From PXAH01 sp964605645 (lineage in GTDB: Bacteria > Omnitrophota > Gorgyraeia > Duberdicusellales > 4484-171): DNA of 35,197 bases. The notes below the pieces were generated by a model, which was not told the origin of the DNA, made no database searches, and saw only the letters and a program-made list of their open reading frames with translations. The DNA is taken from positions 1 to 35,197 of the forward strand of contig CAZSDJ010000016.1 in the NCBI GenBank assembly GCA_964605645.1, given 5' to 3'. Below are positions 22,616-31,644 of this stretch, piece after piece (position 1 is the stretch's first letter; the number at the start of each line of letters is the position of its first letter). The position numbers were made by a program, and so were the translations under genes.

Positions 22616-24067
22616 ATGAAAAATAATACCTATTTAAAAAAGATTCCAAGTTTGAACATAATTTCTCAATTGGCCGAAACCAATAGGATTAATGTTTGGC
22701 TAGTGGGCGGATTTGTGAGAGATATTTATCTTCAACTAAACAAGAGCTTAACTGATTTTGATTTTTGTGTGGAAAAAAATATAAAGCAATTTGTGGAAAA
22801 AGTAAATGAAAATATTGGCGGAAAATTAATTGTTTTAGATAAAAAAACTTCCAGCTTTCGAATTATATTGATTAAAAATAAAAGAAATTACACTTATGAC
22901 TTTACGCCTTTACGAGGTAAAACCATTAAAAAAGATTTATCCTTGCGAGATTTCACAATTAATACTTTAGCTGTAAATATTAATATGCCGGATCAAGTTT
23001 TAGATTATTATCGGGGGTTAAAAGATTTAAAGAAGAAAAAAATCAAAGCTTTATCGCAAAAAGTAATTATTGATGACCCTTTACGAATTTTACGCGGTTT
23101 TTCTTTTGCTGCCAGGTACCAATTTAAGATTGACAGACAGACTTTAATTTTTTTTTACCGTCATCGAAAGAAAATCGAAAAAATTTCCTTTGAAAGAATT
23201 AACGAAGAGTTATTTAAGATATTTGATTCTCAAGATTCTTATAAAATAATAAAAATAATGGATAGATTCCGGGTGATTGACCAAGTTTTACCGGATGTAA
23301 ATAAAATGAGAAAAACCACCCAAGGCGGCTTTCACCATTTAAATGTTTGGGACCATTCAATTGAAGCTTTAAAGCAATTTGAATTGCTCTGTCAGGCAAA
23401 AATAAAAAACAAAAAAGAAGTGATGAGTTTTCTCAATCAAAAATTATCAAGAGGGAAAAAAAGAGCGCAAATATTAAAATTAGCTTGCCTTTTGCATGAT
23501 TTAGGCAAGCCGTTTGTGAAAAAAAAATCAAAAACCAGGACCATATTCCACACTCATGAAAAAGTGGGCAAAGAAAAAGCTTCTTTATTCGCGAAAAAAA
23601 TGCGTTTGTCAAAAGCAGAAAGGCAAGCTTTGGAAAAAATGGTGTTTTGGCATCTGCGGCCCGGTTATTTAGCTGATCAAATTACACCGAGTAAAAGAGC
23701 TGTTTATCGTTTTTTTCGGGACACAGAAGAAGAGGGCATTGCTGTTGTTTTGCTTTCTTTAGCTGATTGGCGCGCAACTTGCGGCCCTCTGGCTGATCAT
23801 AAAAAAAGAAAACGCCACGAAAAAATTATGCTGGAATTAATAAGTAATCATTTGCAGCAAAAGAAGAAAAAACCAATCCCGAGGCTTATTGATGGGCATG
23901 ATATTATAAAAAAATACGGGGCAGAAGAAGGGCCGATAATTGGTGAGATTTTAACTAAAATTAAGGAATTACAGGTTTTAGAAAAAGTAAAAAACAAACA
24001 GGAAGCTTTAAAAGCAGCGGAACAAGTTTTAAAAAAGCAAAAAAAGGCGAAACTAAAAAGAAAATAA
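22616..24067 (+). CDS. CCA tRNA nucleotidyltransferase / poly(A) polymerase family protein with HD domain
   Basis: Class II nucleotidyltransferase, 483 residues. The N-terminal catalytic head has VWLVGGFVRDIYL, the metal pair in SLTDFDFCVE and the RDFTINTLAVNI motif. The neck follows (DDPLRILRGFSFAARY), then an HD domain with HHLNVWDHSIEALK and LACLLHDLGKPF. The HD part suggests additional phosphohydrolase activity, as in E. coli Cca. The C-terminus is a Lys-rich tail (KKQKKAKLKRK). CCA addition and poly(A) polymerase cannot be told apart from sequence alone; CCA addition is the more likely role if no other candidate exists in the genome. A 72-base non-coding gap precedes it, without a convincing promoter. 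Confidence 0.87.
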   Translation: MKNNTYLKKIPSLNIISQLAETNRINVWLVGGFVRDIYLQLNKSLTDFDFCVEKNIKQFVEKVNENIGGKLIVLDKKTSSFRIILIKNKRNYTYDFTPLRGKTIKKDLSLRDFTINTLAVNINMPDQVLDYYRGLKDLKKKKIKALSQKVIIDDPLRILRGFSFAARYQFKIDRQTLIFFYRHRKKIEKISFERINEELFKIFDSQDSYKIIKIMDRFRVIDQVLPDVNKMRKTTQGGFHHLNVWDHSIEALKQFELLCQAKIKNKKEVMSFLNQKLSRGKKRAQILKLACLLHDLGKPFVKKKSKTRTIFHTHEKVGKEKASLFAKKMRLSKAERQALEKMVFWHLRPGYLADQITPSKRAVYRFFRDTEEEGIAVVLLSLADWRATCGPLADHKKRKRHEKIMLELISNHLQQKKKKPIPRLIDGHDIIKKYGAEEGPIIGEILTKIKELQVLEKVKNKQEALKAAEQVLKKQKKAKLKRK

Positions 24068-24075
24068 TTTATTTT

Positions 24076-24855
24076 ATGAAATTATACGATATTAATGTTA
24101 AGCTGGGAAAATTCAATCAAAAAATAAATAAAATTAAAAAGATAAAATCCGGGCAAAGCTTGTTTGTTGTTAATTTTAATAAAGACGACAAGCAAGAACA
24201 AATAAGAAAAGCTTTGCGTAGTTGTTTTAAAAGAATTAAACAAAGTAAACTTGAATCTGTCAGTCTTTTAATGGATAGTTTCGCTGGTTATGTTGATTTT
24301 AATTTTTTTTCAAAAGTTGTCGCTCAAGAATTATTTCGATATGCAAAAACAAATAAAAATAAAAATTTAAAAAAGATATTTTTTATTACTAATTCTTCAA
24401 TCAATTATAAAATGTTAGAAAAGAATATTATTTCCTATCTCGAGCATATAAAAATCAATAGAGGGCCGTTTCTTACTGTTGACGGGATAATTTTATATAA
24501 AAAAGGTTTAGTTTTGATAAAAAGAAAAAACCCTCCGCTCGGTTGGGCGTTGCCGGGAGGATTTGTTGATTATGGGGAAAACGTTGAAGAAGCAGTGAGA
24601 CGGGAGGTGAAAGAAGAAACTAAGCTTGAATTTAAGAATATAAAACAATTTAAAGTTTATTCAAAAACAGATAGAGACCCGCGTTTTCATACAGTTTCTG
24701 TAGTTTTTTTTGGGAAAGGTAAAGGGATTCTAAAAGCTGCTTCGGATGCAAAACAGGCAGCTGTTTTTAAAATTAAAGATAAACGGGATTTGTCTTGGTT
24801 GCCGGCTGATATTGCTTTTGACCATCGGCGAATAATTAGAGATTATCTAAAGTAG
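24076..24855 (+). CDS. Macro-like domain fused to an ADP-ribose pyrophosphatase-type Nudix hydrolase
   Basis: 259 residues. The C-terminal half (about 125-259) is a Nudix domain. The Nudix box begins at GGFVDYGENVEEA and ends REVKEETKL, with the last Gly of the consensus replaced by Lys. NPPLGWALPGG before the box and TDRDPRFHTVSVVFFG after it match ADP-ribose pyrophosphatases. The N-terminal half is not a known Nudix extension. It reads ALRSCFKRIKQ, then a beta strand with a loop DSFAGYVDF, then a long helix, which resembles the second half of a macro domain with its GTG loop decayed. That would pair an ADP-ribose-binding-like module with an ADP-ribose hydrolase. The Nudix call is firm; the macro call is inference. 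Confidence 0.8.
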   Translation: MKLYDINVKLGKFNQKINKIKKIKSGQSLFVVNFNKDDKQEQIRKALRSCFKRIKQSKLESVSLLMDSFAGYVDFNFFSKVVAQELFRYAKTNKNKNLKKIFFITNSSINYKMLEKNIISYLEHIKINRGPFLTVDGIILYKKGLVLIKRKNPPLGWALPGGFVDYGENVEEAVRREVKEETKLEFKNIKQFKVYSKTDRDPRFHTVSVVFFGKGKGILKAASDAKQAAVFKIKDKRDLSWLPADIAFDHRRIIRDYLK

Positions 24856-24893
24856 AAAATAAGCGGCAGGCCTAAGGCAAAAACCGATATTTT

Positions 24894-26972
24894 ATGAATA
24901 AAACATCAATACGTTATGTTAAAGGAGTCGGCCCTTACAGAGAAAAGATTTTTAATAATAAAGCCCAAGTTTTTAATGGAGAAGATTTACTCTATTATTT
25001 TCCTTTTCGCTATGAAGACAGAACGAATTTTGTAAATATCTCTGACTTAAAACAAAATCAACCGGCAGTAATTGAAGGGCAAGTTTTAGCGAGGCATCTA
25101 AAAAAAATACCTTATTTTGCTAAATCTCGTAAAATAAGGAGTATTTTTGAAATTATCTTAGAAGATCAAACAGCCAAGATTAATTGTAAGTGGTTTAACC
25201 AATCTTATCTTTTTGAAACTATTAAAGTAGGCCAAAAATTAATTGTTTATGGCAAACCCTCCTATTATAAAAATAAATTACAAATAATTGCACCTAAATT
25301 TGAATTAAGTGATAGCAGCCAAAACTTAGATGTTGGCAAAATTACGCCTATCTACAGGATTCCTTCTGAGTTTAGCCAAAGATACATCAGGAAAATAATT
25401 TTTTCGGTAATTAAAGAATATCAAACTAAAATTTTTGATCCGATTCCCTTTGATATCCGGCAAAAACAAAATATTTTTAATATTGTAAAAAGCTTTCAAC
25501 AAATACATTTCCCGGATTGTTTAGAGAAGGCAGATTTAGCGCGCCAGAGATTTATTTTTGAGGAATTATTCATTTCACAAATAATGGTTTATCTGCGAAA
25601 GGCTAAGCACCGCCTTCAAGAAGGCCCTTTTTTAACAATCGATAAAAAAAATATAGAAAAAATTAAAAAAAGCTTTCTTTTTAAGTTAACTTCAGCTCAA
25701 GAAAAGGCATTATTAGAAATTTTATCAGATTTAGGTAAAAGCTATCCAATGCATCGCCTTTTGCAGGGAGATGTCGGCAGTGGGAAAACAGCAGTTGCTC
25801 TTTTTCCGGTAATTTTATCAGCATTATCTTCTTGGCAAGTAGCTTTTATGGTCCCCACTGAAGTTTTGGCCTATCAACATAAAAAAACTATAGATGATTT
25901 GTTGGCAAAAACAGATTTTCCTTTAGCGAGCTTAGAAGGAAAAGTTGAAGTGTTGACGTCTTCACTATCTCTAAAAGATAAAAAAGCTATTTTAAAAAAA
26001 ATAGCAGATGGTAGTTGTTTAATCGTAGTCGGCACCCATTCCTTAATTCAAAAAAATTTAAAATTTAAAAAATTAGGATTAGTGGTGATAGATGAGCAAC
26101 ATAAATTCGGAGTAGCGCAGCGGGCACTTTTGCCGAGAAAAAGCCAAATTCCGCCAAATTGCTTAGTGATGAGTGCCACTCCTATCCCCCGTAGCTTGGC
26201 TCTTTCTCTGTACGGAGATCTCGATTTATCAACTATTAATAAATTACCTCCGCAGCGGCCTCAGCCAGAGACAATTTTAGTGAGTGAAGAAAAAAGAGAA
26301 TTTGCTTATGATTTGATAGAAGAAAAGATAAAAAGCGGCAAGCAAACTTATTTAGTGTATCCAATTATAGATCAAAATGATGATTGGGAAGTTAAATCAT
26401 TAAATTTAATGCATGCTAAAATAAAAAAGAGGTTTTCAAACTTTTCAATAGGGATATTCCACGGCAGGCTAAAAAATCAGCAAAAATTAATAGTAATTAA
26501 TAAATTTAAAAATAAAGAAATTGATATTTTGATATCCACAAATGTTGTAGAAGTAGGGCTTGATATTAAAAATGCTACGGCCATGGTTGTGGAAAGCCCG
26601 CAAAAGTTTGGCTTATCTCAACTTCATCAATTGAGAGGTAGGATTAGAAGGTCCAGCGATAAGTCGGTTTTTATCTTAATTTACGATCAACGGATTTCGC
26701 AAAAATCAAAAAAACGCTTAAAAATCATTAAAAACGAGAGTGATGGTTTTAAAATTGCCGAAGAAGATTTACAACTGCGGGGCCCGGGTGATTTTTTTGG
26801 GCAGCTTCAACATGGTTTGCCAGATCTAAATATAGCAGATCCCCTGCGAGATTTAGAGATACTAAAGCAAGCTCGTTTTTTTGCTAGAGAAGTTATAAGA
26901 AAAGATCCTTATTTAAAAAAAGCCAGTTCTAAACCGTTACGAAATTATTTAGATAAAAAATGCAAGTTTTAA
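24894..26972 (+). CDS. recG: ATP-dependent DNA helicase RecG
   Basis: Branch-migrating helicase that remodels stalled forks; 692 residues, normal length. N-terminal wedge with an OB fold (residues about 50-150), then the SF2 motor: Walker A QGDVGSGKTAVA with Lys298, motif II DEQHKFG, motif III SATPIPRSLAL, the RecG-typical LSTINKLPP, and motifs V-VI (NVVEVGLDIKNA and QLRGRIRRS, where RGRVGR is usual). The C-terminal region closes with the RecG pattern LQLRGPGDFFGQLQHGLPDL. It overlaps rsmD by 13 bases, a common bacterial pairing. Confidence 0.96.
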   Translation: MNKTSIRYVKGVGPYREKIFNNKAQVFNGEDLLYYFPFRYEDRTNFVNISDLKQNQPAVIEGQVLARHLKKIPYFAKSRKIRSIFEIILEDQTAKINCKWFNQSYLFETIKVGQKLIVYGKPSYYKNKLQIIAPKFELSDSSQNLDVGKITPIYRIPSEFSQRYIRKIIFSVIKEYQTKIFDPIPFDIRQKQNIFNIVKSFQQIHFPDCLEKADLARQRFIFEELFISQIMVYLRKAKHRLQEGPFLTIDKKNIEKIKKSFLFKLTSAQEKALLEILSDLGKSYPMHRLLQGDVGSGKTAVALFPVILSALSSWQVAFMVPTEVLAYQHKKTIDDLLAKTDFPLASLEGKVEVLTSSLSLKDKKAILKKIADGSCLIVVGTHSLIQKNLKFKKLGLVVIDEQHKFGVAQRALLPRKSQIPPNCLVMSATPIPRSLALSLYGDLDLSTINKLPPQRPQPETILVSEEKREFAYDLIEEKIKSGKQTYLVYPIIDQNDDWEVKSLNLMHAKIKKRFSNFSIGIFHGRLKNQQKLIVINKFKNKEIDILISTNVVEVGLDIKNATAMVVESPQKFGLSQLHQLRGRIRRSSDKSVFILIYDQRISQKSKKRLKIIKNESDGFKIAEEDLQLRGPGDFFGQLQHGLPDLNIADPLRDLEILKQARFFAREVIRKDPYLKKASSKPLRNYLDKKCKF

Positions 26973-27505
26973 AAGGTAAATTTAAGGGAAAAAAGCTTAA
27001 AGTTTCTCCCGGAGTAAGGCCGGTTTCACAACGGGTCAAAGAAAGTTGTTTTGCGATAATGGCCGATGAAATTAAATCTAAAGTTGTTTTAGATCTTTAT
27101 GCCGGCAGTGGTTCACTAGGCATTGAGGCTTTGTCCGGCGGGGCAGCTAAAGTTGTATTTGTAGATAAAAGTAAAGCCAGTATAAGGAGTATCTATGCTA
27201 ATCTCGGTAATTTAAAATCGGAAAAAGAGGTTCAGGTTTGCCGGCAAGAAAGTTTTTCAGCTGTAAAAGATTTTTACCAAAAAAAGATTATTTTTGATAT
27301 TATTTTCATCGATCCTCCCTACTCCAAGGGGTTGCTGACAAAGACCTTGCAACTGCTAGAAAGTTATGATATATTGGCCCGTTCCAGTTATTTGATAGGA
27401 TTTTGTTATAAAAAAGATAATTATGCTAAAGATTATGGCCATTTTTCTTTGATTTTAAAAAGAAACTACGGCCAGTCCACTTTACTCATATACCATAAAC
27501 AATAA
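26960..27505 (+). CDS. rsmD: 16S rRNA m2G966 methyltransferase RsmD
   Basis: SAM-dependent methyltransferase of the small-subunit rRNA; 181 residues, typical. N-terminal GKFKGKKLKVSPG and RPVSQRVKESCF are family-specific. The SAM site is LDLYAGSGSLGIEALSGGA. The catalytic motif is FIDPPYS (DPPY). It starts within the recG 3' end, so the pair is probably coupled, and coaD follows after 47 bases, which is the standard rsmD-coaD order. No unusual residues were noticed. Confidence 0.94.
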   Translation: MQVLKGKFKGKKLKVSPGVRPVSQRVKESCFAIMADEIKSKVVLDLYAGSGSLGIEALSGGAAKVVFVDKSKASIRSIYANLGNLKSEKEVQVCRQESFSAVKDFYQKKIIFDIIFIDPPYSKGLLTKTLQLLESYDILARSSYLIGFCYKKDNYAKDYGHFSLILKRNYGQSTLLIYHKQ

Positions 27506-27552
27506 TTTTAAAACAATTGAAAGATAGTTGAGAAAATTTAAACAAGAAAAAA

Positions 27553-28041
27553 ATGAAAAAAGCTATTTATCCGGGGACCTTCGACCCGATCACCAACGGG
27601 CATCTTGATATCATAAATCGAGTCAATTCTTTATTGACTGAATTGATAGTGGCTGTGGTTAAAACCCCTGCCAAGAGTTGTTTTTTTTCTTTCCAGGAAC
27701 GCATCGCTTTAGTTAAAGAAGCAACTAAGAATATAAAAGGGGTAAAAGTGCTAGGATTTGAGGGGCTGGTTATAGACTTTGCTCATCAAAATAAAGCTGG
27801 GGTAATTATCAGGGGCCTGCGGACTATGTCTGATTTTGAATATGAATTTAAAATGGCTTTAACTAACAAGAGTTTAGCTCCGGATATAGAGACTCTATTT
27901 TTAATGACTCACCCCCAGTACTCTTTTATGTCTTCTCATTTAATAAAAGAGATTGCTTGTTTAGGAGGGGATTTAAAGGAATTTTTGCCAAAAATTGTGT
28001 TAAAAGCAGTTGATCAAAAAATAAATGAAAATTGCAGTTAA
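27553..28041 (+). CDS. coaD: Phosphopantetheine adenylyltransferase
   Basis: Penultimate step of CoA synthesis, joining AMP to 4'-phosphopantetheine. 162 residues, the normal length. The nucleotidyltransferase site is YPGTFDPITNGHLDII, with the GH of the T/HxGH motif. RGLRTMSDFEYEF matches the conserved substrate and ATP-binding region, and the final part (MSSHLIKEIACLGGDL) is typical. It overlaps yceD by 17 bases. It complements panB upstream in the CoA pathway and provides the prosthetic-group precursor for the ACP downstream. Confidence 0.96.
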   Translation: MKKAIYPGTFDPITNGHLDIINRVNSLLTELIVAVVKTPAKSCFFSFQERIALVKEATKNIKGVKVLGFEGLVIDFAHQNKAGVIIRGLRTMSDFEYEFKMALTNKSLAPDIETLFLMTHPQYSFMSSHLIKEIACLGGDLKEFLPKIVLKAVDQKINENCS

Positions 28042-28435
28042 AAAAATAACCGGAGAGGGGGTAGAGTTTCTGGAAAAAATTCCAGCTAATTTATTAAATT
28101 TAGATGGATTTGATTTAAAATTTGTTGACTGCGTGAAGGTAAAAGCGGAATTTAGAAGAATTTACAATGAAATAATCAGCAAAGTTGATATTGTAGCTCC
28201 TTCTGAAGTTACTTGTTCCCGTTGTTTAAGCCGGGTTTGTCAAATTAAGTATTATGATTTTCAAAAAAGTTATTCCTTAAATGAATTAGGTAATTTCTTG
28301 AATATTGATCAAGATATAAGAGAGGAGATCTTACTTAATTTTCCTTTAAAATCGTTATGTTCTTCTGACTGTAAAGGGCTTTGTCCCAGTTGTGGCAGAA
28401 ATCTTAATTGGAAAAAATGCAATTGTTTAAATTAA
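28025..28435 (+). CDS. yceD: YceD (DUF177) family protein
   Basis: A 136-residue member of the DUF177 family, which nearly always precedes rpmF. Members have been linked to 23S rRNA maturation in plants and bacteria. Here Cys pairs are visible: CSRC in the middle, and the C-terminal CSSDCKGLCPSCGRNLN with CNC near the end, typical of the zinc-binding version. No catalytic motif is known. It overlaps coaD by 17 bases and is separated from rpmF by 22 bases, so it belongs to this coaD-yceD-rpmF run. The ATG is followed by a short beta-rich N-terminus (MKIAVKKITGEG). Confidence 0.9.
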   Translation: MKIAVKKITGEGVEFLEKIPANLLNLDGFDLKFVDCVKVKAEFRRIYNEIISKVDIVAPSEVTCSRCLSRVCQIKYYDFQKSYSLNELGNFLNIDQDIREEILLNFPLKSLCSSDCKGLCPSCGRNLNWKKCNCLN

Positions 28436-28457
28436 CCAATTTGAGCGGAGGTAATTA

Positions 28458-28664
28458 ATGGCACATCCGAAAAGAAAACACTCTCATGCCCGCACTCACA
28501 AAAAGAGGACGCATCAAAAAGTATATTCACCTTTATTGATAAAGTGTAGCCAGTGTAAAAAAGCTAAACCTAAAAATATGGTTTGTCCTTTTTGTGGGTA
28601 TTATAAAGGCAAAGAAATAATAGAAATAAAACAAAAAGAAAGTAAGAGCAAAAAAGGCAAATAA
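28458..28664 (+). CDS. rpmF: 50S ribosomal protein L32
   Basis: Ribosomal protein bL32, 68 residues. The N-terminal MAHPKRKHSHARTHKKR is the family signature. A zinc ribbon follows, with the first pair CSQC and the second CPFCG. The C-terminus extends about 10 residues past the usual end with a Lys-rich tail (KESKSKKGK). A strong GGAGG (28446-28450) lies before the ATG. The yceD-rpmF-plsX order is classic. This is one of the shortest genes in the window. Confidence 0.97.
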   Translation: MAHPKRKHSHARTHKKRTHQKVYSPLLIKCSQCKKAKPKNMVCPFCGYYKGKEIIEIKQKESKSKKGK

Positions 28665-28688
28665 TTTCTTTGCTGTAATGAGAAAATA

Positions 28689-29726
28689 ATGTTGAACAGC
28701 AGTAATAAATTTAAGGTGGGAGTAGATGTATCCGGCGGAGATTTAGCTCCTTTAGAAATTATAAAAGGGGCGGTTTTAGCTAAAAAAGATATAGATCAAG
28801 AAATAATTTTGATTGGCAACAAAGAAGAGATAAAAGAAGAGTTAAAAAAGCAAAAAACAAATTTTTCGATTATTGACGCTCCCGAAAAAATAGAAATGGC
28901 AGAATCACCGGTTTCTGCTGTAAGAAAAAAACGAAAATCATCAATTGTGGTGGGTTGCCAGCTTCTTAAGGAAAGAAATATTGATGCTTTTGTTTCTTGC
29001 GGCAATACGGGAGCTGTAGTTTGTGCTTCTGCGTTAATTTTAAAATTTATTGAAGGCATAGAACGTCCCGGCATTGCTCTGTTATTTCCTACTCAAAAAG
29101 GGATTTCTTTACTTATTGATGCTGGGGCTAATATTGATTGTAAGCCGATCCATCTTCTTCAGTATGGGGTGATGGCCTCTGTTTACTACAAGGTTGTTTT
29201 AGAAAAAGAGAATCCGACAGTAGGACTTCTTAATATCGGGGAAGAGGCATCAAAAGGGCTCGAAGTGTTAAAAAATACCCATAAGCTTTTTGATATTTCT
29301 CCCTTGAATTTTTCCGGGAACATCGAAGCAAAAAGTATTTTATCGGGAAATTCAGATTGTATTGTTTGTGATGGCTTTGTAGGCAATATTGCCTTAAAGG
29401 TGCTTGAGGGCAGCACAGAAGCAATGGGAAAACTGTTTATCAAATTCATGAAAAAAAGTTTATCAGGCCGTCTCGGGCTTTTGTTAGCAAAAAATAATCT
29501 TAAAGAGTTAAAAAAATCAATTGATTATTCTGAATACGGAGGAGCTCCCTTGTTAGGGATAGACGGGGTAGTGATCATCGGCCATGGCAGGTCCGATGCA
29601 AAAGCTGTAAAAAATGCAATAAAGGTAGCTGCCAGAGAATTAAAAAGAGAACTTAATGAAAGGATCAAGAAAAAAATAAATGAAATCTGCCAAAATAGTA
29701 GGGTTAGGCAAATACTTGCCGCCTAA
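28689..29726 (+). CDS. plsX: Phosphate acyltransferase PlsX
   Basis: Makes acyl-phosphate from acyl-ACP, the first step towards phosphatidic acid together with PlsY; 345 residues. Visible are VGVDVSGGDLAPLEIIKGA (usually DAMGGD), the AESPVSAVRKKRKSS region, FVSCGNTGAVVCAS, and the C-terminal GGAPLLGIDGVVIIGHGRSDAKA. It overlaps the fabH start by 47 bases in another frame, so the two are tightly linked, and it probably terminates inside fabH. It is a peripheral membrane enzyme. PlsY is not in the window. Confidence 0.95.
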   Translation: MLNSSNKFKVGVDVSGGDLAPLEIIKGAVLAKKDIDQEIILIGNKEEIKEELKKQKTNFSIIDAPEKIEMAESPVSAVRKKRKSSIVVGCQLLKERNIDAFVSCGNTGAVVCASALILKFIEGIERPGIALLFPTQKGISLLIDAGANIDCKPIHLLQYGVMASVYYKVVLEKENPTVGLLNIGEEASKGLEVLKNTHKLFDISPLNFSGNIEAKSILSGNSDCIVCDGFVGNIALKVLEGSTEAMGKLFIKFMKKSLSGRLGLLLAKNNLKELKKSIDYSEYGGAPLLGIDGVVIIGHGRSDAKAVKNAIKVAARELKRELNERIKKKINEICQNSRVRQILAA

Positions 29727-30657
29727 AAAATTAACAAATTCCGATTTAGAAAAAATAGTTGATACCTCTGATCAATGGATCACAGCTCGCACCGGTATCA
29801 AAGAAAGAAGAATTGCAGAAAAAATGTCTTCTTCTGATTTAGCATACCGGGCTTCTAAACAAGCTTTAAAAAATGCCGGCCTTAATGCTTGTGACCTCGA
29901 TTTAATAATAGTAGCCTCAATCACCCCTGATAATTTTTTTCCTTCTACCGCTTGCCGGCTTCAGAACTTGTTAAAAGCAAGAAAAGCAGCAGCCTTTGAT
30001 TTATCAGCTGCTTGTTCCGGATTTGTTTATGGCTTAAGTTCTGCTTGGCAGTTTATCAAAGGTGGATTATACAAAAATGTTTTGGTGGTAGGTAGTGAAG
30101 TTTTATCTGCGGTTACTGATTGGCAAGATCGTTCCACTTGTGTCCTTTTTGGAGATGGAGCCGGGGCTGCAGTTTTAACCCAAACCGATAAAAAAAGTTT
30201 CTTAAGTTCGCATTTAGGCGCAGATGGTTCCCGGGGAAATCTTTTAAATATCCCAGCCGGAGGTTCAAGGATGCCAGCTTCTCATCAAACAGTAGATGAT
30301 AAGCTTCATTATATAAAAATGAAAGGCAATGAATTGTTTAGAGTGGCAGTGAGGATTATGGTTGATGCTGCTCAAATTTCGTTAGATAAGGCAGGGTTGC
30401 AGGCAGAAGATTTAGATCTCTTGGTTCCGCATCAAGCCAATAAAAGGATAGTGGATGCTGTAGCCAAGGCCTTAAAAATAAAAGACAAGGTGTATTTTAA
30501 TCTTCAACGTTATGGCAATATGTCTTCTGCATCTTGTGCAGTGGCTTTGTGCGAAGCCTATCAAGAAGCAAAAATTAAAAAAGGAGATATTGTAGTTTTA
30601 GATACTTTTGGCGGCGGCCTTGTTTGGGGGAGTTGTGTTATTAAATGGACATTATGA
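29680..30657 (+). CDS. fabH: Beta-ketoacyl-ACP synthase III
   Basis: Condenses acetyl-CoA with malonyl-ACP to start fatty-acid synthesis. 325 residues, normal length. Catalytic Cys112 lies in FDLSAACSGFVYG, the position of the E. coli enzyme. The His lies in PHQANKRI and the Asn in RYGNMSSASCAVAL (the usual GNTSAAS). The N-terminal IVGLGKYLPPKKLTNSDLE and WITARTGIKERRI are typical. The start is the ATG in the 47-base overlap with plsX. It ends in a gap that holds a heptamer repeat. Confidence 0.95.
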   Translation: MKSAKIVGLGKYLPPKKLTNSDLEKIVDTSDQWITARTGIKERRIAEKMSSSDLAYRASKQALKNAGLNACDLDLIIVASITPDNFFPSTACRLQNLLKARKAAAFDLSAACSGFVYGLSSAWQFIKGGLYKNVLVVGSEVLSAVTDWQDRSTCVLFGDGAGAAVLTQTDKKSFLSSHLGADGSRGNLLNIPAGGSRMPASHQTVDDKLHYIKMKGNELFRVAVRIMVDAAQISLDKAGLQAEDLDLLVPHQANKRIVDAVAKALKIKDKVYFNLQRYGNMSSASCAVALCEAYQEAKIKKGDIVVLDTFGGGLVWGSCVIKWTL

Positions 30658-30658
30658 T

Positions 30659-30684
30659 AGTCATAAGTCATAAGTCATAAGTCA
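30659..30684 (+). repeat. Heptamer tandem repeat (AGTCATA) between fabH and fabD
   Basis: Three perfect AGTCATA units followed by AGTCA, starting one base after the fabH stop codon. It occupies about half of the fabH-fabD gap. Heptanucleotide arrays of this kind are known as STRR repeats in cyanobacteria; here they appear outside that group. Confidence 0.9.
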
Positions 30685-30711
30685 ATAGCAAGAGAAGTGA
30701 GAATAATTAAG

Positions 30712-31644
30712 ATGAGCAAAGAAGTGATTATATTTCCGGGACAAGGTTCACAATATCCTCAAATGGGTTTGAGTTTATACCAAAATTATCAAAGTGCCAA
30801 AGAAATTTTTGATTTGGTTGATAAAGTATCAGAAGTAGAGGTTTCCAAAGCTATCTTTGAAGGTGACCGGGAAAAGCTTAAAGATACTCTAATACAGCAG
30901 TTAGCAATATTAGCTGTAAGCTTAGCTGCGTATGAGCAAATAAAAGATAAATTAGAAAGCATAAATTATTTAGCGGGGTTAAGTTTAGGCGAATACAGTT
31001 GTCTTTATGCCGGTGGTATACTTTCTTTACAAGATGTTATTACTTTGGTCAAAGTTAGAGCTCAAGCAATGCAAAAGGCAGCAAAAATTAACCCATCTGC
31101 AATGCTTGCAATTATTGGCACCCAAAGAGAGGATTTAGAGCCAAAAGCGAAAGATTTAAAATTTTATATTTCAAATTTAAATGCACCTTCGCAAGTTGTT
31201 ATCTCCACTGGTGAGCAAAATAAACAAACTGTAAAGGCTAGCCTGGAAAAAGAGGGATTAAGAGTAATAGAACTTAATGTTTCGGGAGGGTTCCATTCTC
31301 CTTTTATGGAGCCAGCTCGCCGAGAGCTGGAGCAAGTTATTAATCAATTACAATTTGCTGATGCAAAAATTCCTCTGGTGAGTAATGTTACCGCTCAGGA
31401 GCACATAGAGGCTGAACATATAAAAGATAATTTAATTAAACAGTTGATCAGCCCTGTGTTATGGATGAAATCAATAAAATACCTTTCTCAAAAAGGGGTA
31501 AATTGTTTTTATGAGGTGGGGCCTTCAAAAATATTAAAAGGAATTTTAAGAAAAATAGATAGAAATTTAAAAGTCACAAATATCGAAAAGAAAGAAGATC
31601 TGGATAAAATAAATCCGAAATCCGAAATTCGAAATACGAAATAA
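30712..31644 (+). CDS. fabD: Malonyl-CoA:ACP transacylase
   Basis: Transfers malonate from CoA to ACP for chain elongation; about 310 residues. GQGSQYPQMG begins the family fold. The catalytic Ser sits in GLSLGEYS (about residue 91 from this start), and the His in GGFHSPFMEP. I chose the ATG rather than the GTG five codons upstream, because the family usually begins directly before the GQGSQ strand. The final residues (NPKSEIRNTK) are encoded by a heptamer repeat and look like a tail added to the original gene end. Confidence 0.94.
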   Translation: MSKEVIIFPGQGSQYPQMGLSLYQNYQSAKEIFDLVDKVSEVEVSKAIFEGDREKLKDTLIQQLAILAVSLAAYEQIKDKLESINYLAGLSLGEYSCLYAGGILSLQDVITLVKVRAQAMQKAAKINPSAMLAIIGTQREDLEPKAKDLKFYISNLNAPSQVVISTGEQNKQTVKASLEKEGLRVIELNVSGGFHSPFMEPARRELEQVINQLQFADAKIPLVSNVTAQEHIEAEHIKDNLIKQLISPVLWMKSIKYLSQKGVNCFYEVGPSKILKGILRKIDRNLKVTNIEKKEDLDKINPKSEIRNTK

